Shown here piece by piece: positions 55,497 to 64,000 of a stretch of DNA of 64,000 nt; positions within the stretch are counted from its first letter, which is position 1, and each line of letters begins with the position of its first letter. The translations under genes were made by a program, and so were the position numbers. The notes under the pieces were generated by a model that was not told the origin of the DNA, made no database searches, and saw only the letters and a program-made list of their open reading frames with translations. Source of the stretch: Rhizobium leguminosarum (lineage in GTDB: Bacteria > Pseudomonadota > Alphaproteobacteria > Rhizobiales > Rhizobiaceae); the NCBI RefSeq assembly GCF_017876795.1, contig NZ_JAGIOR010000001.1, positions 591,501 to 655,500 on the forward strand, in the 5' to 3' direction.

Positions 55497-58400
55497 TTGC
55501 CCATTTCCAAGATACTCGTTGCCAATCGCTCCGAAATTGCCATTCGCGTGTTTCGCGCGGCCAACGAGCTTGGAATAAAAACCGTGGCGATCTGGGCGGA
55601 GGAAGACAAGCTGGCGCTGCACCGCTTCAAAGCGGACGAAAGCTATCAGGTCGGCCGCGGCCCGCATCTTGCTCGTGATCTCGGACCGATCGAGAGCTAT
55701 CTGTCGATCGAGGAGGTGATCCGCGTCGCCAAGCTCTCGGGCGCCGATGCCATTCATCCAGGCTACGGTCTGCTGTCGGAAAGCCCCGAATTCGTCGATG
55801 CCTGCAACAAGGCCGGCATCATCTTCATCGGCCCGAAGGCCGATACGATGCGCCAGCTCGGCAACAAGGTCGCGGCGCGCAACCTGGCGATCTCGGTCGG
55901 CGTGCCTGTGGTGCCGGCCACGGGGCCGCTGCCGGAGGATATGGCCGAAGTGGCGAAGATGGCCAAGGCGATCGGCTACCCCGTCATGCTGAAGGCTTCC
56001 TGGGGCGGCGGCGGTCGCGGCATGCGCGCCATCCGCGATCCGAAGGATCTGGCTCGTGAAGTGACAGAGGCCAAACGCGAGGCGATGGCCGCCTTCGGCA
56101 AGGACGAGGTCTATCTGGAGAAGCTCGTCGAACGCGCCCGCCACGTCGAAAGCCAGGTTCTCGGCGATACGCACGGCAATGTCGTGCATCTGTTCGAGCG
56201 TGACTGCTCGATCCAGCGCCGCAACCAGAAGGTCGTCGAGCGCGCGCCTGCGCCCTACCTCTCGGAAGCGCAGCGTCAGGAGCTTGCCGCCTATTCGCTG
56301 AAGATCGCGTCGGCGACCCATTATATCGGCGCCGGCACCGTCGAATATCTGATGGATGCCGATACCGGCAAATTCTACTTCATCGAGGTCAATCCGCGCA
56401 TCCAGGTCGAGCATACGGTGACCGAAGTCGTCACGGGCATCGATATCGTCAAGGCGCAGATCCACATTCTCGACGGCTTTGCGATCGGCACGCCGGAATC
56501 GGGCGTTCCCGCTCAAGCTGACATCCGCCTGAACGGTCACGCGCTGCAGTGCCGCATCACCACCGAGGATCCGGAGCACAACTTCATTCCGGATTACGGC
56601 CGCATCACTGCCTATCGCTCGGCGTCGGGTTTCGGCATCCGTCTCGACGGCGGCACCTCCTATTCCGGCGCCATCATCACCCGCTATTACGATCCGCTGC
56701 TCGTCAAGGTCACGGCCTGGGCGCCGAACCCGTCCGAAGCGATCAGCCGCATGGACCGGGCGCTGCGCGAATTCCGTATTCGCGGCGTCGCTACCAACCT
56801 GACCTTCCTCGAAGCGATCATCGGCCATCCGAAGTTCCGGGACAACAGCTACACGACACGCTTCATCGACACGACGCCGGAACTGTTCCAGCAGGTCAAG
56901 CGCCAGGATCGCGCGACGAAGCTTTTGACCTATCTGGCCGACGTTACCGTCAATGGCCATCCCGAAGCCAAGGACCGGCCGCGGCCGCTTGATAACGCTG
57001 CCCAGCCGGTGGTTCCCTACGCCAACGGCAACACGGTCAAGGACGGAACGAAGCAGCTGCTCGACATGCTCGGTCCGAAGAAATTCGGCGAATGGATGCG
57101 CAATGAAAAGCGCGTGCTTCTGACCGACACGACGATGCGCGACGGCCACCAGTCACTGCTCGCCACCCGCATGCGCACTTATGACATTGCCCGCATCGCC
57201 GGAACCTATGCGCATGCGCTGCCGAATCTTTTGTCGCTCGAATGCTGGGGCGGAGCGACCTTCGACGTCTCGATGCGCTTTCTGACGGAGGACCCGTGGG
57301 AACGCCTGGCGCTGATCCGCGAGGGCGCCCCGAACCTTCTGTTGCAGATGCTTTTGCGCGGCGCCAACGGCGTCGGCTACACCAACTATCCCGACAATGT
57401 CGTCAAATACTTCGTCCGCCAGGCAGCCAAGGGCGGCATCGATCTCTTCCGCGTCTTCGACTGCCTGAACTGGGTCGAGAACATGCGGGTGTCGATGGAT
57501 GCCATTGCCGAGGAGAACAAGCTCTGCGAGGCGGCGATCTGCTATACCGGCGATATCCTGAACTCGGCCCGTCCGAAATACGATCTGAAATACTATACCG
57601 ACCTTGCGGTCGAGCTTGAAAAGGCCGGCGCGCATATCATCGCGCTCAAGGATATGGCCGGCCTGCTCAAGCCTGCGGCTGCAAAGGTTCTGTTCAAGGC
57701 GCTGCGTGAAGCCACCAGCCTGCCGATCCATTTCCACACGCATGATACATCGGGTATTGCTGCCGCGACCGTGCTTGCCGCCGTCGATGCCGGCGTCGAT
57801 GCGGTCGATGCGGCGATGGATGCGCTATCCGGCAACACCTCGCAGCCCTGTCTCGGCTCGATCGTCGAGGCGCTGCGCGGTGCGGAGCGCGATCCGGGCC
57901 TCGATCCGGAATGGATCCGCCGCGTCTCCTTCTATTGGGAAGCGGCGCGTCACCAGTATGCCGCCTTCGAAAGCGACCTCAAGGGTCCGGCATCGGAAGT
58001 CTATCTTCATGAAATGCCGGGCGGCCAGTTCACCAACCTCAAGGAACAGGCCCGCTCACTCGGCCTCGAGACCCGCTGGCATCGGGTGGCGCAGGCTTAT
58101 GCCGACGCCAACCAGATGTTCGGCGATATCGTCAAGGTGACGCCGTCCTCCAAGGTGGTCGGCGACATGGCGCTGATGATGGTCTCCCAGGACCTGACGG
58201 TTGCCGATGTCGTCAGCGCCGACAAGGAAGTCTCCTTCCCTGAATCGGTGGTGTCGATGCTGAAGGGTGATCTCGGCCAGCCGCCGTCAGGATGGCCGGA
58301 AGCGCTGCAGAAGAAGGCGCTGAAGGGCGACAAGCCCTATACCGTGCGGCCCGGCTCCTTGCTCAAGGAGGCCGACCTCGATGCGGAGCGCAAGGTCATC

Positions 58401-58961
58401 GAGACGAAGCTGGAACGTGAGGTCAGCGATTTCGAATTCGCCTCCTACCTGATGTACCCGAAAGTCTTTACCGATTTCGCGCTTGCCTCCGATACTTACG
58501 GCCCGGTTTCGGTGCTGCCGACGCCGGCCTATTTCTACGGGCTTGGAGATGGCGAGGAACTGTTTGCCGATATCGAACGCGGCAAGACGCTGGTCATCGT
58601 CAACCAGGCGATGAGCGCCACCGACAGCCAGGGCATGGTGACCATCTTCTTCGAGCTCAACGGCCAGCCGCGCCGCATCAAGGTGCCGGACCGGGCTCAT
58701 GGGGCAACGGGTGCAGCCGTCCGCCGCAAGGCTGAGCCGGGCAATGCCGTCCATGTTGGTGCGCCGATGCCGGGCGTCATCAGCCGTGTCTTCGTCTCTG
58801 CAGGCCAGGCCGTCAGTGCCGGCGACGTGCTCGTCTCCATCGAGGCGATGAAGATGGAAACGGCGCTGCATGCGGAAAAGGATGGGACGATTTCCGAGGT
58901 GCTGGTGCGGGCGGGCGACCAGATCGACGCCAAGGACCTGCTCGTCGTCTATGGCGGTTGA
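55497..58961 (+). CDS. pyc: Pyruvate carboxylase
   Basis: A 1154-residue biotin enzyme that carboxylates pyruvate to oxaloacetate, the main anaplerotic step in rhizobia; the length equals the well-studied R. etli enzyme. Domains: biotin carboxylase (1-460, ATP-grasp ASWGGGGRGMRAI near 165), carboxyltransferase (about 530-1000, opening LLTDTTMRDGHQSLLATRMRT at about 540), allosteric/linker region, and the biotinyl domain with the EAMKMET lysine near residue 1118. It begins with TTG at 55497 behind GAGGAG. Monocistronic with its own terminator. Cytoplasmic homotetramer, acetyl-CoA activated by family knowledge. Confidence 0.98.
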   Translation: MPISKILVANRSEIAIRVFRAANELGIKTVAIWAEEDKLALHRFKADESYQVGRGPHLARDLGPIESYLSIEEVIRVAKLSGADAIHPGYGLLSESPEFVDACNKAGIIFIGPKADTMRQLGNKVAARNLAISVGVPVVPATGPLPEDMAEVAKMAKAIGYPVMLKASWGGGGRGMRAIRDPKDLAREVTEAKREAMAAFGKDEVYLEKLVERARHVESQVLGDTHGNVVHLFERDCSIQRRNQKVVERAPAPYLSEAQRQELAAYSLKIASATHYIGAGTVEYLMDADTGKFYFIEVNPRIQVEHTVTEVVTGIDIVKAQIHILDGFAIGTPESGVPAQADIRLNGHALQCRITTEDPEHNFIPDYGRITAYRSASGFGIRLDGGTSYSGAIITRYYDPLLVKVTAWAPNPSEAISRMDRALREFRIRGVATNLTFLEAIIGHPKFRDNSYTTRFIDTTPELFQQVKRQDRATKLLTYLADVTVNGHPEAKDRPRPLDNAAQPVVPYANGNTVKDGTKQLLDMLGPKKFGEWMRNEKRVLLTDTTMRDGHQSLLATRMRTYDIARIAGTYAHALPNLLSLECWGGATFDVSMRFLTEDPWERLALIREGAPNLLLQMLLRGANGVGYTNYPDNVVKYFVRQAAKGGIDLFRVFDCLNWVENMRVSMDAIAEENKLCEAAICYTGDILNSARPKYDLKYYTDLAVELEKAGAHIIALKDMAGLLKPAAAKVLFKALREATSLPIHFHTHDTSGIAAATVLAAVDAGVDAVDAAMDALSGNTSQPCLGSIVEALRGAERDPGLDPEWIRRVSFYWEAARHQYAAFESDLKGPASEVYLHEMPGGQFTNLKEQARSLGLETRWHRVAQAYADANQMFGDIVKVTPSSKVVGDMALMMVSQDLTVADVVSADKEVSFPESVVSMLKGDLGQPPSGWPEALQKKALKGDKPYTVRPGSLLKEADLDAERKVIETKLEREVSDFEFASYLMYPKVFTDFALASDTYGPVSVLPTPAYFYGLGDGEELFADIERGKTLVIVNQAMSATDSQGMVTIFFELNGQPRRIKVPDRAHGATGAAVRRKAEPGNAVHVGAPMPGVISRVFVSAGQAVSAGDVLVSIEAMKMETALHAEKDGTISEVLVRAGDQIDAKDLLVVYGG

Positions 58962-59076
58962 GCAACGGGCGGCCGACCGTTGCCAGGAAGCTTCGTTCTG
59001 CTGCCCAACGACTGCGGCCAATCACCAGATTGTGTATGATCGGGCTGTGAAAAGCTGATTTTTCGAAGAGTTGGCG

Positions 59077-59110
59077 GTCTCCTCGCCTTGCCCGGCGAGG
59101 AGACTTTCTC
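59077..59110 (+). terminator. Terminator of pyc
   Basis: GTCTCCTCGCC (59077-59087) pairs with GGCGAGGAGAC (59094-59104), loop TTGCCC, followed by TTTCTC. 116 bp after the pyc stop. Confidence 0.85.
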
Positions 59111-59163
59111 ATAGACTTGCACTCCCACCATCCGCTCCCAAGACCCATCAGGAAATCATCTCT

Positions 59164-59736
59164 ATGAGCAAGTTGAAGATTGCCGTCATTGTCGGCAGCA
59201 CGCGTATTGGCCGTTTCGCCGAACATCCGGCCAACTGGATTGCCGAACTGGTCGGCCAGCGCTCCGATCTGGACGTCGAGGTTCTCGATCTTATCGACTA
59301 TCCCATGCATTTCTTCGGCGAAGCGCGCGCCACCACGGCGGAAAGCGACGCCGCCGAGCGCTGGAAAAAGAAGCTGCGTGAATTCGACGGCTTCATCTTC
59401 ACCGTCGCCGAGTACAACCATGCGCCGACGGCCGTTCTGAAAAACGCGATCGATCTCGGCGAATTCATCCAGAAGCCGGTCGGTTTTGTCGGTTACGGCG
59501 GCGTCGGCGGCGCCCGTGCGGTCGAGCAGCTGCGTCTGATCTTCGTGGAAATGGGCGCTGCTTCCGTCAAGACCGGCGTCCACATCGCATTCAGCGAATA
59601 TCTTGCCGTTCTCAAGGAGGGCAAGAGCCTTGGCGATTACGCCCATCTCAACGAGGCTGCCAAGAACCTGCTCGATCAGATCACATGGTGGGGCAATGCG
59701 CTGAAGGCTGCGCGCGCCGTCGTCACCGCTTCCTGA
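59164..59736 (+). CDS. NADPH-dependent FMN reductase family protein
   Basis: A 190-residue flavodoxin-fold protein. It starts KLKIAVIVGSTRIGRFAEHPANWI, whose GSTRxGR loop binds the FMN phosphate, and has FIFTVAEYNHAPTAVLKNAIDL, the conserved PEYN-like segment (here AEYN), and PVGFVGYGGVGG. Members reduce FMN, quinones or azo dyes at the cost of NAD(P)H. Cytoplasmic, single gene, natural substrate unknown. Confidence 0.9.
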   Translation: MSKLKIAVIVGSTRIGRFAEHPANWIAELVGQRSDLDVEVLDLIDYPMHFFGEARATTAESDAAERWKKKLREFDGFIFTVAEYNHAPTAVLKNAIDLGEFIQKPVGFVGYGGVGGARAVEQLRLIFVEMGAASVKTGVHIAFSEYLAVLKEGKSLGDYAHLNEAAKNLLDQITWWGNALKAARAVVTAS

Positions 59737-59746
59737 TCGGAGTTCC

Positions 59747-59780
59747 AGCAATGCCGGGATGGCCGCATCCCGGCATTGCT
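59747..59780. terminator. Bidirectional terminator between convergent genes
   Basis: A perfect 15-bp stem (AGCAATGCCGGGATG with CATCCCGGCATTGCT) and a 4-base loop between the FMN reductase gene and the convergent ABC ATPase gene. Confidence 0.75.
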
Positions 59781-60542
59781 TCATATGTCGTAGGTATGCG
59801 CCGCGTTGATCGTCGAGATAAAGCGCTTGGTGCGTTCGCGCTCCGGCGCAGTGAAGATTGCCCTGGCGCTACCCGTTTCCACCACGCTTCCGGCTTCCAG
59901 AAAGACGACGTCATTGGCGATCTTCGAGGCAAGCCGGAGATCGTGGGTCGCCATCACCATCGTCGTGCCTTCGCGGGCAAGCTGACCCAGCACATCGACC
60001 ACTTCCGCCGAGAGTTCCGGATCGAGCGCCGAGGTCGGCTCGTCACACAGAAGCACGCGCGGCGACGGCGCCAAGGCGCGAGCGATTGCCACACGCTGCT
60101 GCTGACCGCCCGAGAGCGTCGAAGGCCATGCATCGGCCTTGTGGGTCATGCCGACCTTGGTCAGCAATTCCATCGCCCGCTCGCGCGCCCTTTCCCTCGG
60201 CCATTTCAGTACTGTCACCAGGCCCTCCGTAACATTCTCGATCGCGGTCTGATGCGGGAAGAGCTGGAAGTTCTGGAAGACCATGCCGGTCTGGCGGCGG
60301 ATCTTCTGGATCGCCTGCCAGCTCGTTCGTTTGCCCGGCGCAAAGGCGAGCGTTTCCTCCCCGAGGCGGATGGAACCGGCGGTCGGAATTTCGAGCAGGT
60401 TGATACAGCGCAGCAGCGTGCTCTTGCCGCCGCCCGAAGGCCCGACCAGCGCGGTGACACTGCCTTCGGGAATGCGGATGCTGATGTCCTTGAGGATGAC
60501 AGCGTCGCCGAAGCGCTTTTCGATGTTGGAAAGCTCGATCAT
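59781..60542 (-). CDS. Amino acid ABC transporter ATP-binding protein
   Basis: A 253-residue ATPase of the polar amino acid (HisP/GlnQ) family: Walker A GPSGGGKST, Q-loop VFQNFQLFPHQ, LSGGQQQRVAIARAL and LLCDEPTSALDPEL, all typical. It overlaps the permease stop by 4 bp. Together with the permease and binding protein upstream it forms an importer for a polar amino acid, possibly cystine by general resemblance. Confidence 0.93.
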   Translation of the reverse strand: MIELSNIEKRFGDAVILKDISIRIPEGSVTALVGPSGGGKSTLLRCINLLEIPTAGSIRLGEETLAFAPGKRTSWQAIQKIRRQTGMVFQNFQLFPHQTAIENVTEGLVTVLKWPRERARERAMELLTKVGMTHKADAWPSTLSGGQQQRVAIARALAPSPRVLLCDEPTSALDPELSAEVVDVLGQLAREGTTMVMATHDLRLASKIANDVVFLEAGSVVETGSARAIFTAPERERTKRFISTINAAHTYDI

Positions 60543-61219
60543 GCATTGGCCTCCAGCATGCCGCCATAACGCGCGAAGCGGCGCTCCAGCCGCACCTGCA
60601 ACTGCGAGAGGACGGAGCTCAGCACGAGATAGATCAGCGCCGCCTCGATATAGAGGATCAGCGGCTCATAGGTGGTGGCGACGATGCGCTGCGCCGCCTG
60701 GAAGAGCTCCGGCACGGTGATGGCGGCGGCAAGCGAGGTGTCCTTGACCAGCGAGATGAAGGTGTTCGACAAAGGCGGCACGGCGACGCGGGCGGCCTGC
60801 GGCAGGATGGTGCGGCTCATCGCCTGGCGCCAGCTCATGCCGATCGAATAGGCGGCTTCCCACTGGCCTTTGGGCACGGAAGAAATGACGGCGCGGATGA
60901 TCTCGGAACTATAGGCGCCGATATTCAGCGTGAAGCCGATGAGGGCGGCGGGAAAGGCATCAAGCAGAATGCCGAGACTCGGCAGGCCGTAGAAGATGAC
61001 GAAGAGCTGAACGAGCAGCGGCGTGCCGCGAATGACCCAGACATAGAAGCGGGCGACGGCGGAAAGCGGCGCCGGCCCGAAGAGCCGGGCGATCGCGGTG
61101 GCGAGCCCGAGGGCCAGGCCGAAGACGAAGGACAGCAGCGTCAGCGGAATGGTGAAGACCAGCCCTGCCCAGAGGAGCGAGGGCAGCGAATCCGCCATGA
61201 GTTGGAGCCAGTGCGGCAA
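60539..61219 (-). CDS. Amino acid ABC transporter permease
   Basis: A 226-residue inner-membrane permease of the HisM/GlnP family, with about five hydrophobic segments. Conserved FYVWVIRGTPLLVQLFVIFYGLP and the EAA-like loop SVPKGQWEAAYSIGMSWRQAMSRTILPQA are visible. A TTG at 61219 with AGAGGGA upstream is preferred; an ATG at 61200 (MADSLPSLLW) also works, and the extension to 61285 translates repeat DNA. Confidence 0.9.
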   Translation of the reverse strand: MPHWLQLMADSLPSLLWAGLVFTIPLTLLSFVFGLALGLATAIARLFGPAPLSAVARFYVWVIRGTPLLVQLFVIFYGLPSLGILLDAFPAALIGFTLNIGAYSSEIIRAVISSVPKGQWEAAYSIGMSWRQAMSRTILPQAARVAVPPLSNTFISLVKDTSLAAAITVPELFQAAQRIVATTYEPLILYIEAALIYLVLSSVLSQLQVRLERRFARYGGMLEANA

Positions 61220-61261
61220 GGGGCGTTCCCTCTCGTCAGTTGGGTGGTGATAACTCGAATA

Positions 61262-61416
61262 CCCCTCCCCAACCCCTCCCCACAAGGGGGAGGTATTTAT
61301 CTAGCCTCTCACTCCGCGCGAAATAACAGCCGAACTTGCAGGCCGAAACGATTGTTTTTAGATGAGCGGTCCGCCGAGGAAGCCCCTCCCCCTTGTGGGG
61401 AGGGGTTGGGGAGGGG
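61262..61416. repeat. Perfect 32-bp inverted repeat inside the amino-acid ABC operon
   Basis: The arm 61262-61293 is the exact reverse complement of 61385-61416; the spacer is 91 bp. It is rich in CCCCTCCCC and resembles RIME elements. It lies between the binding-protein and permease genes, where the hairpin could stop exonucleases or transcription. Confidence 0.85.
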
Positions 61417-61433
61417 ACTTTCTTGAATGGAGC

Positions 61434-62207
61434 TTACTTCGAGACATCCTGGCCGAAATATTTGTCGGCGATCTTCTTGTAAGTGCCGTCGGCCTTGATG
61501 TCGGCAAGCGCCTTGTTGATTTCGGCAAGAAGCTCCGGCTCGTTCTTGCGGATGATGATGCCGGAGTAATCGGCATTTTCCTGCTCGGCGGCGACCTTCA
61601 CCGGCGCTTCCGGCTTATGCTTCTTGAAATCAAGGAAGGAGAGGCTGTCGTTGATCGTGGCGTCGGCGCGCTTGGTCAGCACGAGCTGGATCGATTGATC
61701 GAAACCGTCGGTGCCGACGAGCTCGGCACCGGCTTCGGTTGCGATCTTGCCGAAATTGCTGGTCAGCGACTGGGCGGATTTCTTTCCCTTCAGGTCGGCG
61801 AAAGTCTTGATGCTGCCGTCGCCGTCGCGGACGATCAGCACGGCCTTGGAGGCGATATAGGGTTCGGAGAAATCATATTTCTGCTTGCGGGCTTCGGTGA
61901 TGCCGACCTGGTTGATGACGGTGTCGTAGCGCTTGGCGTCGAGGCCGGCGATCAGGCCGTCCCACTTGCCCTCGACAAATTCGGCCTTGACGCCAAGTTT
62001 GGCGGCGATCGCTTCGCCGATCTCCACGTCGAAGCCGACGAGCTTGCCGCTTTCGTCATGAAAGGTGAAGGGCGCGTAAGTGCCTTCGGTGCCGATCTTG
62101 AAGACGCCGGCCGATTTGATGGCGGCGAGGTTTTCGCCGGCATGGGCAGGCAGGAGGGCCGCGGCCTGAATGAGGGCGGCGGCGGCAACGGTTTTCAACC
62201 AGTTCAT
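61434..62207 (-). CDS. Amino acid ABC transporter substrate-binding protein
   Basis: A 257-residue family 3 solute-binding protein (FliY/TcyA-HisJ type). A signal peptide ends at LPAHA-GENL. The mature part has KIGTEGTYAPFTFHDESGKLVGFDVEIGEAIAAKLG and the DTVINQVGITEARKQKYDFSEPY region that contacts the amino acid. The ATG at 62207 with AAGGATGG was preferred over 62219. The trio resembles L-cystine transporters (TcyABC-like), but the ligand is not proved. First gene of a leftward operon. Confidence 0.9.
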   Translation of the reverse strand: MNWLKTVAAAALIQAAALLPAHAGENLAAIKSAGVFKIGTEGTYAPFTFHDESGKLVGFDVEIGEAIAAKLGVKAEFVEGKWDGLIAGLDAKRYDTVINQVGITEARKQKYDFSEPYIASKAVLIVRDGDGSIKTFADLKGKKSAQSLTSNFGKIATEAGAELVGTDGFDQSIQLVLTKRADATINDSLSFLDFKKHKPEAPVKVAAEQENADYSGIIIRKNEPELLAEINKALADIKADGTYKKIADKYFGQDVSK

Positions 62208-62431
62208 TGTTTTATCCATCCTTGGGAGGTTGTCATCGGATGAGGGATAGTTCGCAGAAAATTAGGGCGCCGGAAGCGTAAAAAACCGCGAATAAAAGCA
62301 GCAACTGCAAATATTTTTCTCAAACGGCCGGTTGATCTGTGAATTCTTCAGAAACAGGCTCATCCGCCACGGCTTTCCGGATTTCGCACTGGTGGTAGAA
62401 CTTTGTTTCACAACGTCAGGAAACGTGTGTT

Positions 62432-62470
62432 CGTGCATATTGCGCGCATGATCGTAAGTGTTTATGCACG
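62432..62470. promoter_or_regulatory. Candidate operator upstream of the DeoR-type gene
   Basis: CGTGCATA (62432-62439) and TATGCACG (62463-62470) are exact inverted copies 23 bp apart, 35 bp before the regulator's start. Autoregulation by the DeoR-family protein, or control of the divergent amino acid operon, is a reasonable guess. Confidence 0.4.
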
Positions 62471-62504
62471 TTTATGGTCTTTGAGATTTTGATCCGGTAA
62501 AAAC

Positions 62505-63281
62505 ATGCAGGATTTTTTATTGCGCGAGCGCCAGGGCGTGATTTCCGACAGGCTGCGGATGAACGGCCGCGTGCTGGCGACGGAACTTGCCCTCGAATTC
62601 GGCGTCTCCGAGGATACGGTGCGGCGCGATCTGCGCGAGATGGCCGCGGCCGGGCTCTGCGAGCGAGTCTATGGCGGCGCACTGCCGGTCTCGCCGGCGC
62701 ACGGGAACCTGACGCAACGGATGGGTTTTGCCGCTGACCGGAAACAGGCACTGGCGCGCGCTGCGGCACAGCAGATTACCGCCGGTTCGACGGTATTCTT
62801 CGATGCCGGCAGCACCAATCTGGCGATTGCCAACGCATTGCCGGCCGAACTGGCACTGACGGCTGCGACGAATGCGCCGGCGATCGCCGCCGCGCTGATC
62901 GATAAGCCTGCCGTCAACGTCATCCTGATCGGTGGAATGGTGGACCGGCAGACCGGCGGTTCGCTCGGCGCCAAAGCCTTGCGGGACATGGAACAGATTT
63001 CGCCCGATCTCTGCATTCTCGGTGCCTGCGGCGTCGATCTTGAGGCCGGCATCACGGTGTTCGGTTTCGAAGATGCCGAGTTCAAGCGGTATGCGGCGTC
63101 AAGAAGCAGAAAAGTGCTGGTGGCGGCAACCTCGGAGAAGTTCGGCACGGCTGCCCCGCACAGCATTCTGCCGGTCGCCCATTGTGAATGGCTGGTCGTC
63201 GAGCACGATGCCGATCCGGCCATACTTGCCGGTTATCGCGAGCGCGGATGCAGGACCGTTGTCGCCGAGAAAACGAACTAG
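62505..63281 (+). CDS. DeoR/GlpR-family transcriptional regulator
   Basis: A 258-residue regulator. The N-terminal winged helix (LRERQGVISDRLRMNGRVLATELALEFGVSEDTVRRDLREMAAAGLCERVYGGA) has the DeoR signature with a conserved DTVRRDL recognition helix. Residues 75-240 form the sugar-phosphate-binding DeoRC domain (GSTVFFDAGSTNLAIA, LIGGMVDRQTGGSLG, LGACGVD). The effector is likely a phosphorylated sugar. It is 64 bp upstream of the MFS gene on the same strand, so probably controls it. Confidence 0.9.
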   Translation: MQDFLLRERQGVISDRLRMNGRVLATELALEFGVSEDTVRRDLREMAAAGLCERVYGGALPVSPAHGNLTQRMGFAADRKQALARAAAQQITAGSTVFFDAGSTNLAIANALPAELALTAATNAPAIAAALIDKPAVNVILIGGMVDRQTGGSLGAKALRDMEQISPDLCILGACGVDLEAGITVFGFEDAEFKRYAASRSRKVLVAATSEKFGTAAPHSILPVAHCEWLVVEHDADPAILAGYRERGCRTVVAEKTN

Positions 63282-63345
63282 GCAGTTGCCATAGAGTTTA
63301 GGGAAACCGGGCGCGGGTAAGCCCGGCAATGAGGAAAGACCGAGA

Positions 63346-64000
63346 ATGGATAGTCATGTGAATGCGCCGCCGGCAGCTCGGAGCGGCTTCGTTACGAAAA
63401 GCAGGGCGGCGGTTTCCCTGCTCTTTCTCATGAACGGCTTCGTCGTCGGCTGCTGGGCGCCGAAAATCCCCGATTTTGCCGAGCGGCTGGCGCTCTCCAA
63501 GTTCGAGCTTGGGCTGATGATCCTCGTCTTCGGCGTCGGCTCGCTGGTCATGATGCCGATCGCCGGGGCGCAAATCGCCAAACACGGCTCGCGTATCGTC
63601 GTTCAGTTGCTGGCTGTCTGCGTGCTGCCGCTGCTGCTGGCGTTGACGCTAGCGCCAAATGTGATCACCGGGGCAATCTCGCTCTTCCTGTTCGGCGGCT
63701 TCATCGGTGCCATGGATGTGGCAATGAATGCCAATGCGGTGTCGGTCGAGAAATCCATGCGCCGCTCCATTATGTCGTCCTGCCACGCTTTCTGGAGCCT
63801 TGGCGGGCTGATCGGCTCAGGCCTCGGCGGCATTGTGATCTCCAAGCTCGGCATTCTCGGTCATGCCGAACTGGCGACCGTGCTGGCGGCGATTTTCCTG
63901 GCCGTTGCCTGGCCGATGATCCTTGCGGATCCGCCGCATCCCGACACCAGGAAGGAAAAGACCAGACTGCCGATGGTGCCGCTGCCATGGCTGCTCGGAT
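63346..64000 (+). CDS. MFS transporter, N-terminal part
   Basis: 218 codons before the right edge. The product has six or seven hydrophobic segments so far; FLMNGFVVGCWAPKIPDFAERLALSKFELGLMILVFGVGSLVMM and MDVAMNANAVSVEK are typical of the YbjJ/sugar-type MFS subgroup. The ATG at 63346 follows AGGAAAG. Located after the DeoR-type regulator; the substrate cannot be determined. Confidence 0.85.
   Translation, partial: MDSHVNAPPAARSGFVTKSRAAVSLLFLMNGFVVGCWAPKIPDFAERLALSKFELGLMILVFGVGSLVMMPIAGAQIAKHGSRIVVQLLAVCVLPLLLALTLAPNVITGAISLFLFGGFIGAMDVAMNANAVSVEKSMRRSIMSSCHAFWSLGGLIGSGLGGIVISKLGILGHAELATVLAAIFLAVAWPMILADPPHPDTRKEKTRLPMVPLPWLLG

Overview
The window is high-GC alphaproteobacterial DNA, almost certainly a chromosomal segment of a Rhizobium of the leguminosarum/etli group. 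The pointers are the order obgE-proB-proA-nadD ... rsfS-rlmH-M23 peptidase, a 2839-residue cyclic beta-1,2-glucan synthase (NdvB) with its exporter NdvA and an OpgC-type modifier, a 1154-residue pyruvate carboxylase, and many palindromic intergenic repeats of the rhizobial RIME type. Species assignment is inference; no rRNA gene is present.

Layout. 1-12.7 kb: a leftward housekeeping block (EnvC-like M23 peptidase, rlmH, rsfS, nadD, proA, proB, obgE, two GNAT acetyltransferases, rpmA, rplU). Between rsfS and nadD sits a molybdate block (modE-like regulator, modCBA with two ModE-type operators) and a probable three-hairpin sRNA whose loops all carry CCUCC anti-Shine-Dalgarno motifs. 13.0-20.2 kb: tRNA-Ser(CGA), followed by a mosaic island of about 7.1 kb bounded by a 17-bp duplication of the tRNA 3' end. 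It carries a Rieske-ferredoxin reductase fusion, an SBP56/methanethiol-oxidase-type protein with a membrane partner, a tRNA 3'-half relic, and broken genes (PAP2 phosphatase, ZorA-like channel protein, DUF930). No integrase was recognised.

20.3-38 kb: DsbA-like, DUF6880, DUF2934, GNAT and ThuA-like genes; galE and a sulfatase; DUF1993; a myo-inositol/sugar ABC importer (binding protein, ATPase, permease) behind a GGAA-N6-TTCC IolR-type box; and an operon joining an M19 dipeptidase to a complete dipeptide/oligopeptide ABC importer. 38-54 kb: a 54-residue membrane protein, ndvB, opgC, a VOC-family gene cut by an IS21-family element with a 7-bp target duplication, and ndvA. Together ndvB, opgC and ndvA make, decorate and export periplasmic cyclic glucan.

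54.5-64 kb: a LuxR-type regulator with an intact autoinducer-domain signature, pyc, an FMN reductase, a polar amino-acid ABC importer (ATPase, permease, binding protein) whose operon contains a perfect 32-bp inverted repeat, a DeoR-type regulator and an MFS permease running off the right edge. Start sites were chosen from Shine-Dalgarno spacing and family length; several (modB, ndvA, pyc, nadD, LuxR, SBP56 partner, endonuclease-like protein) use TTG or GTG.
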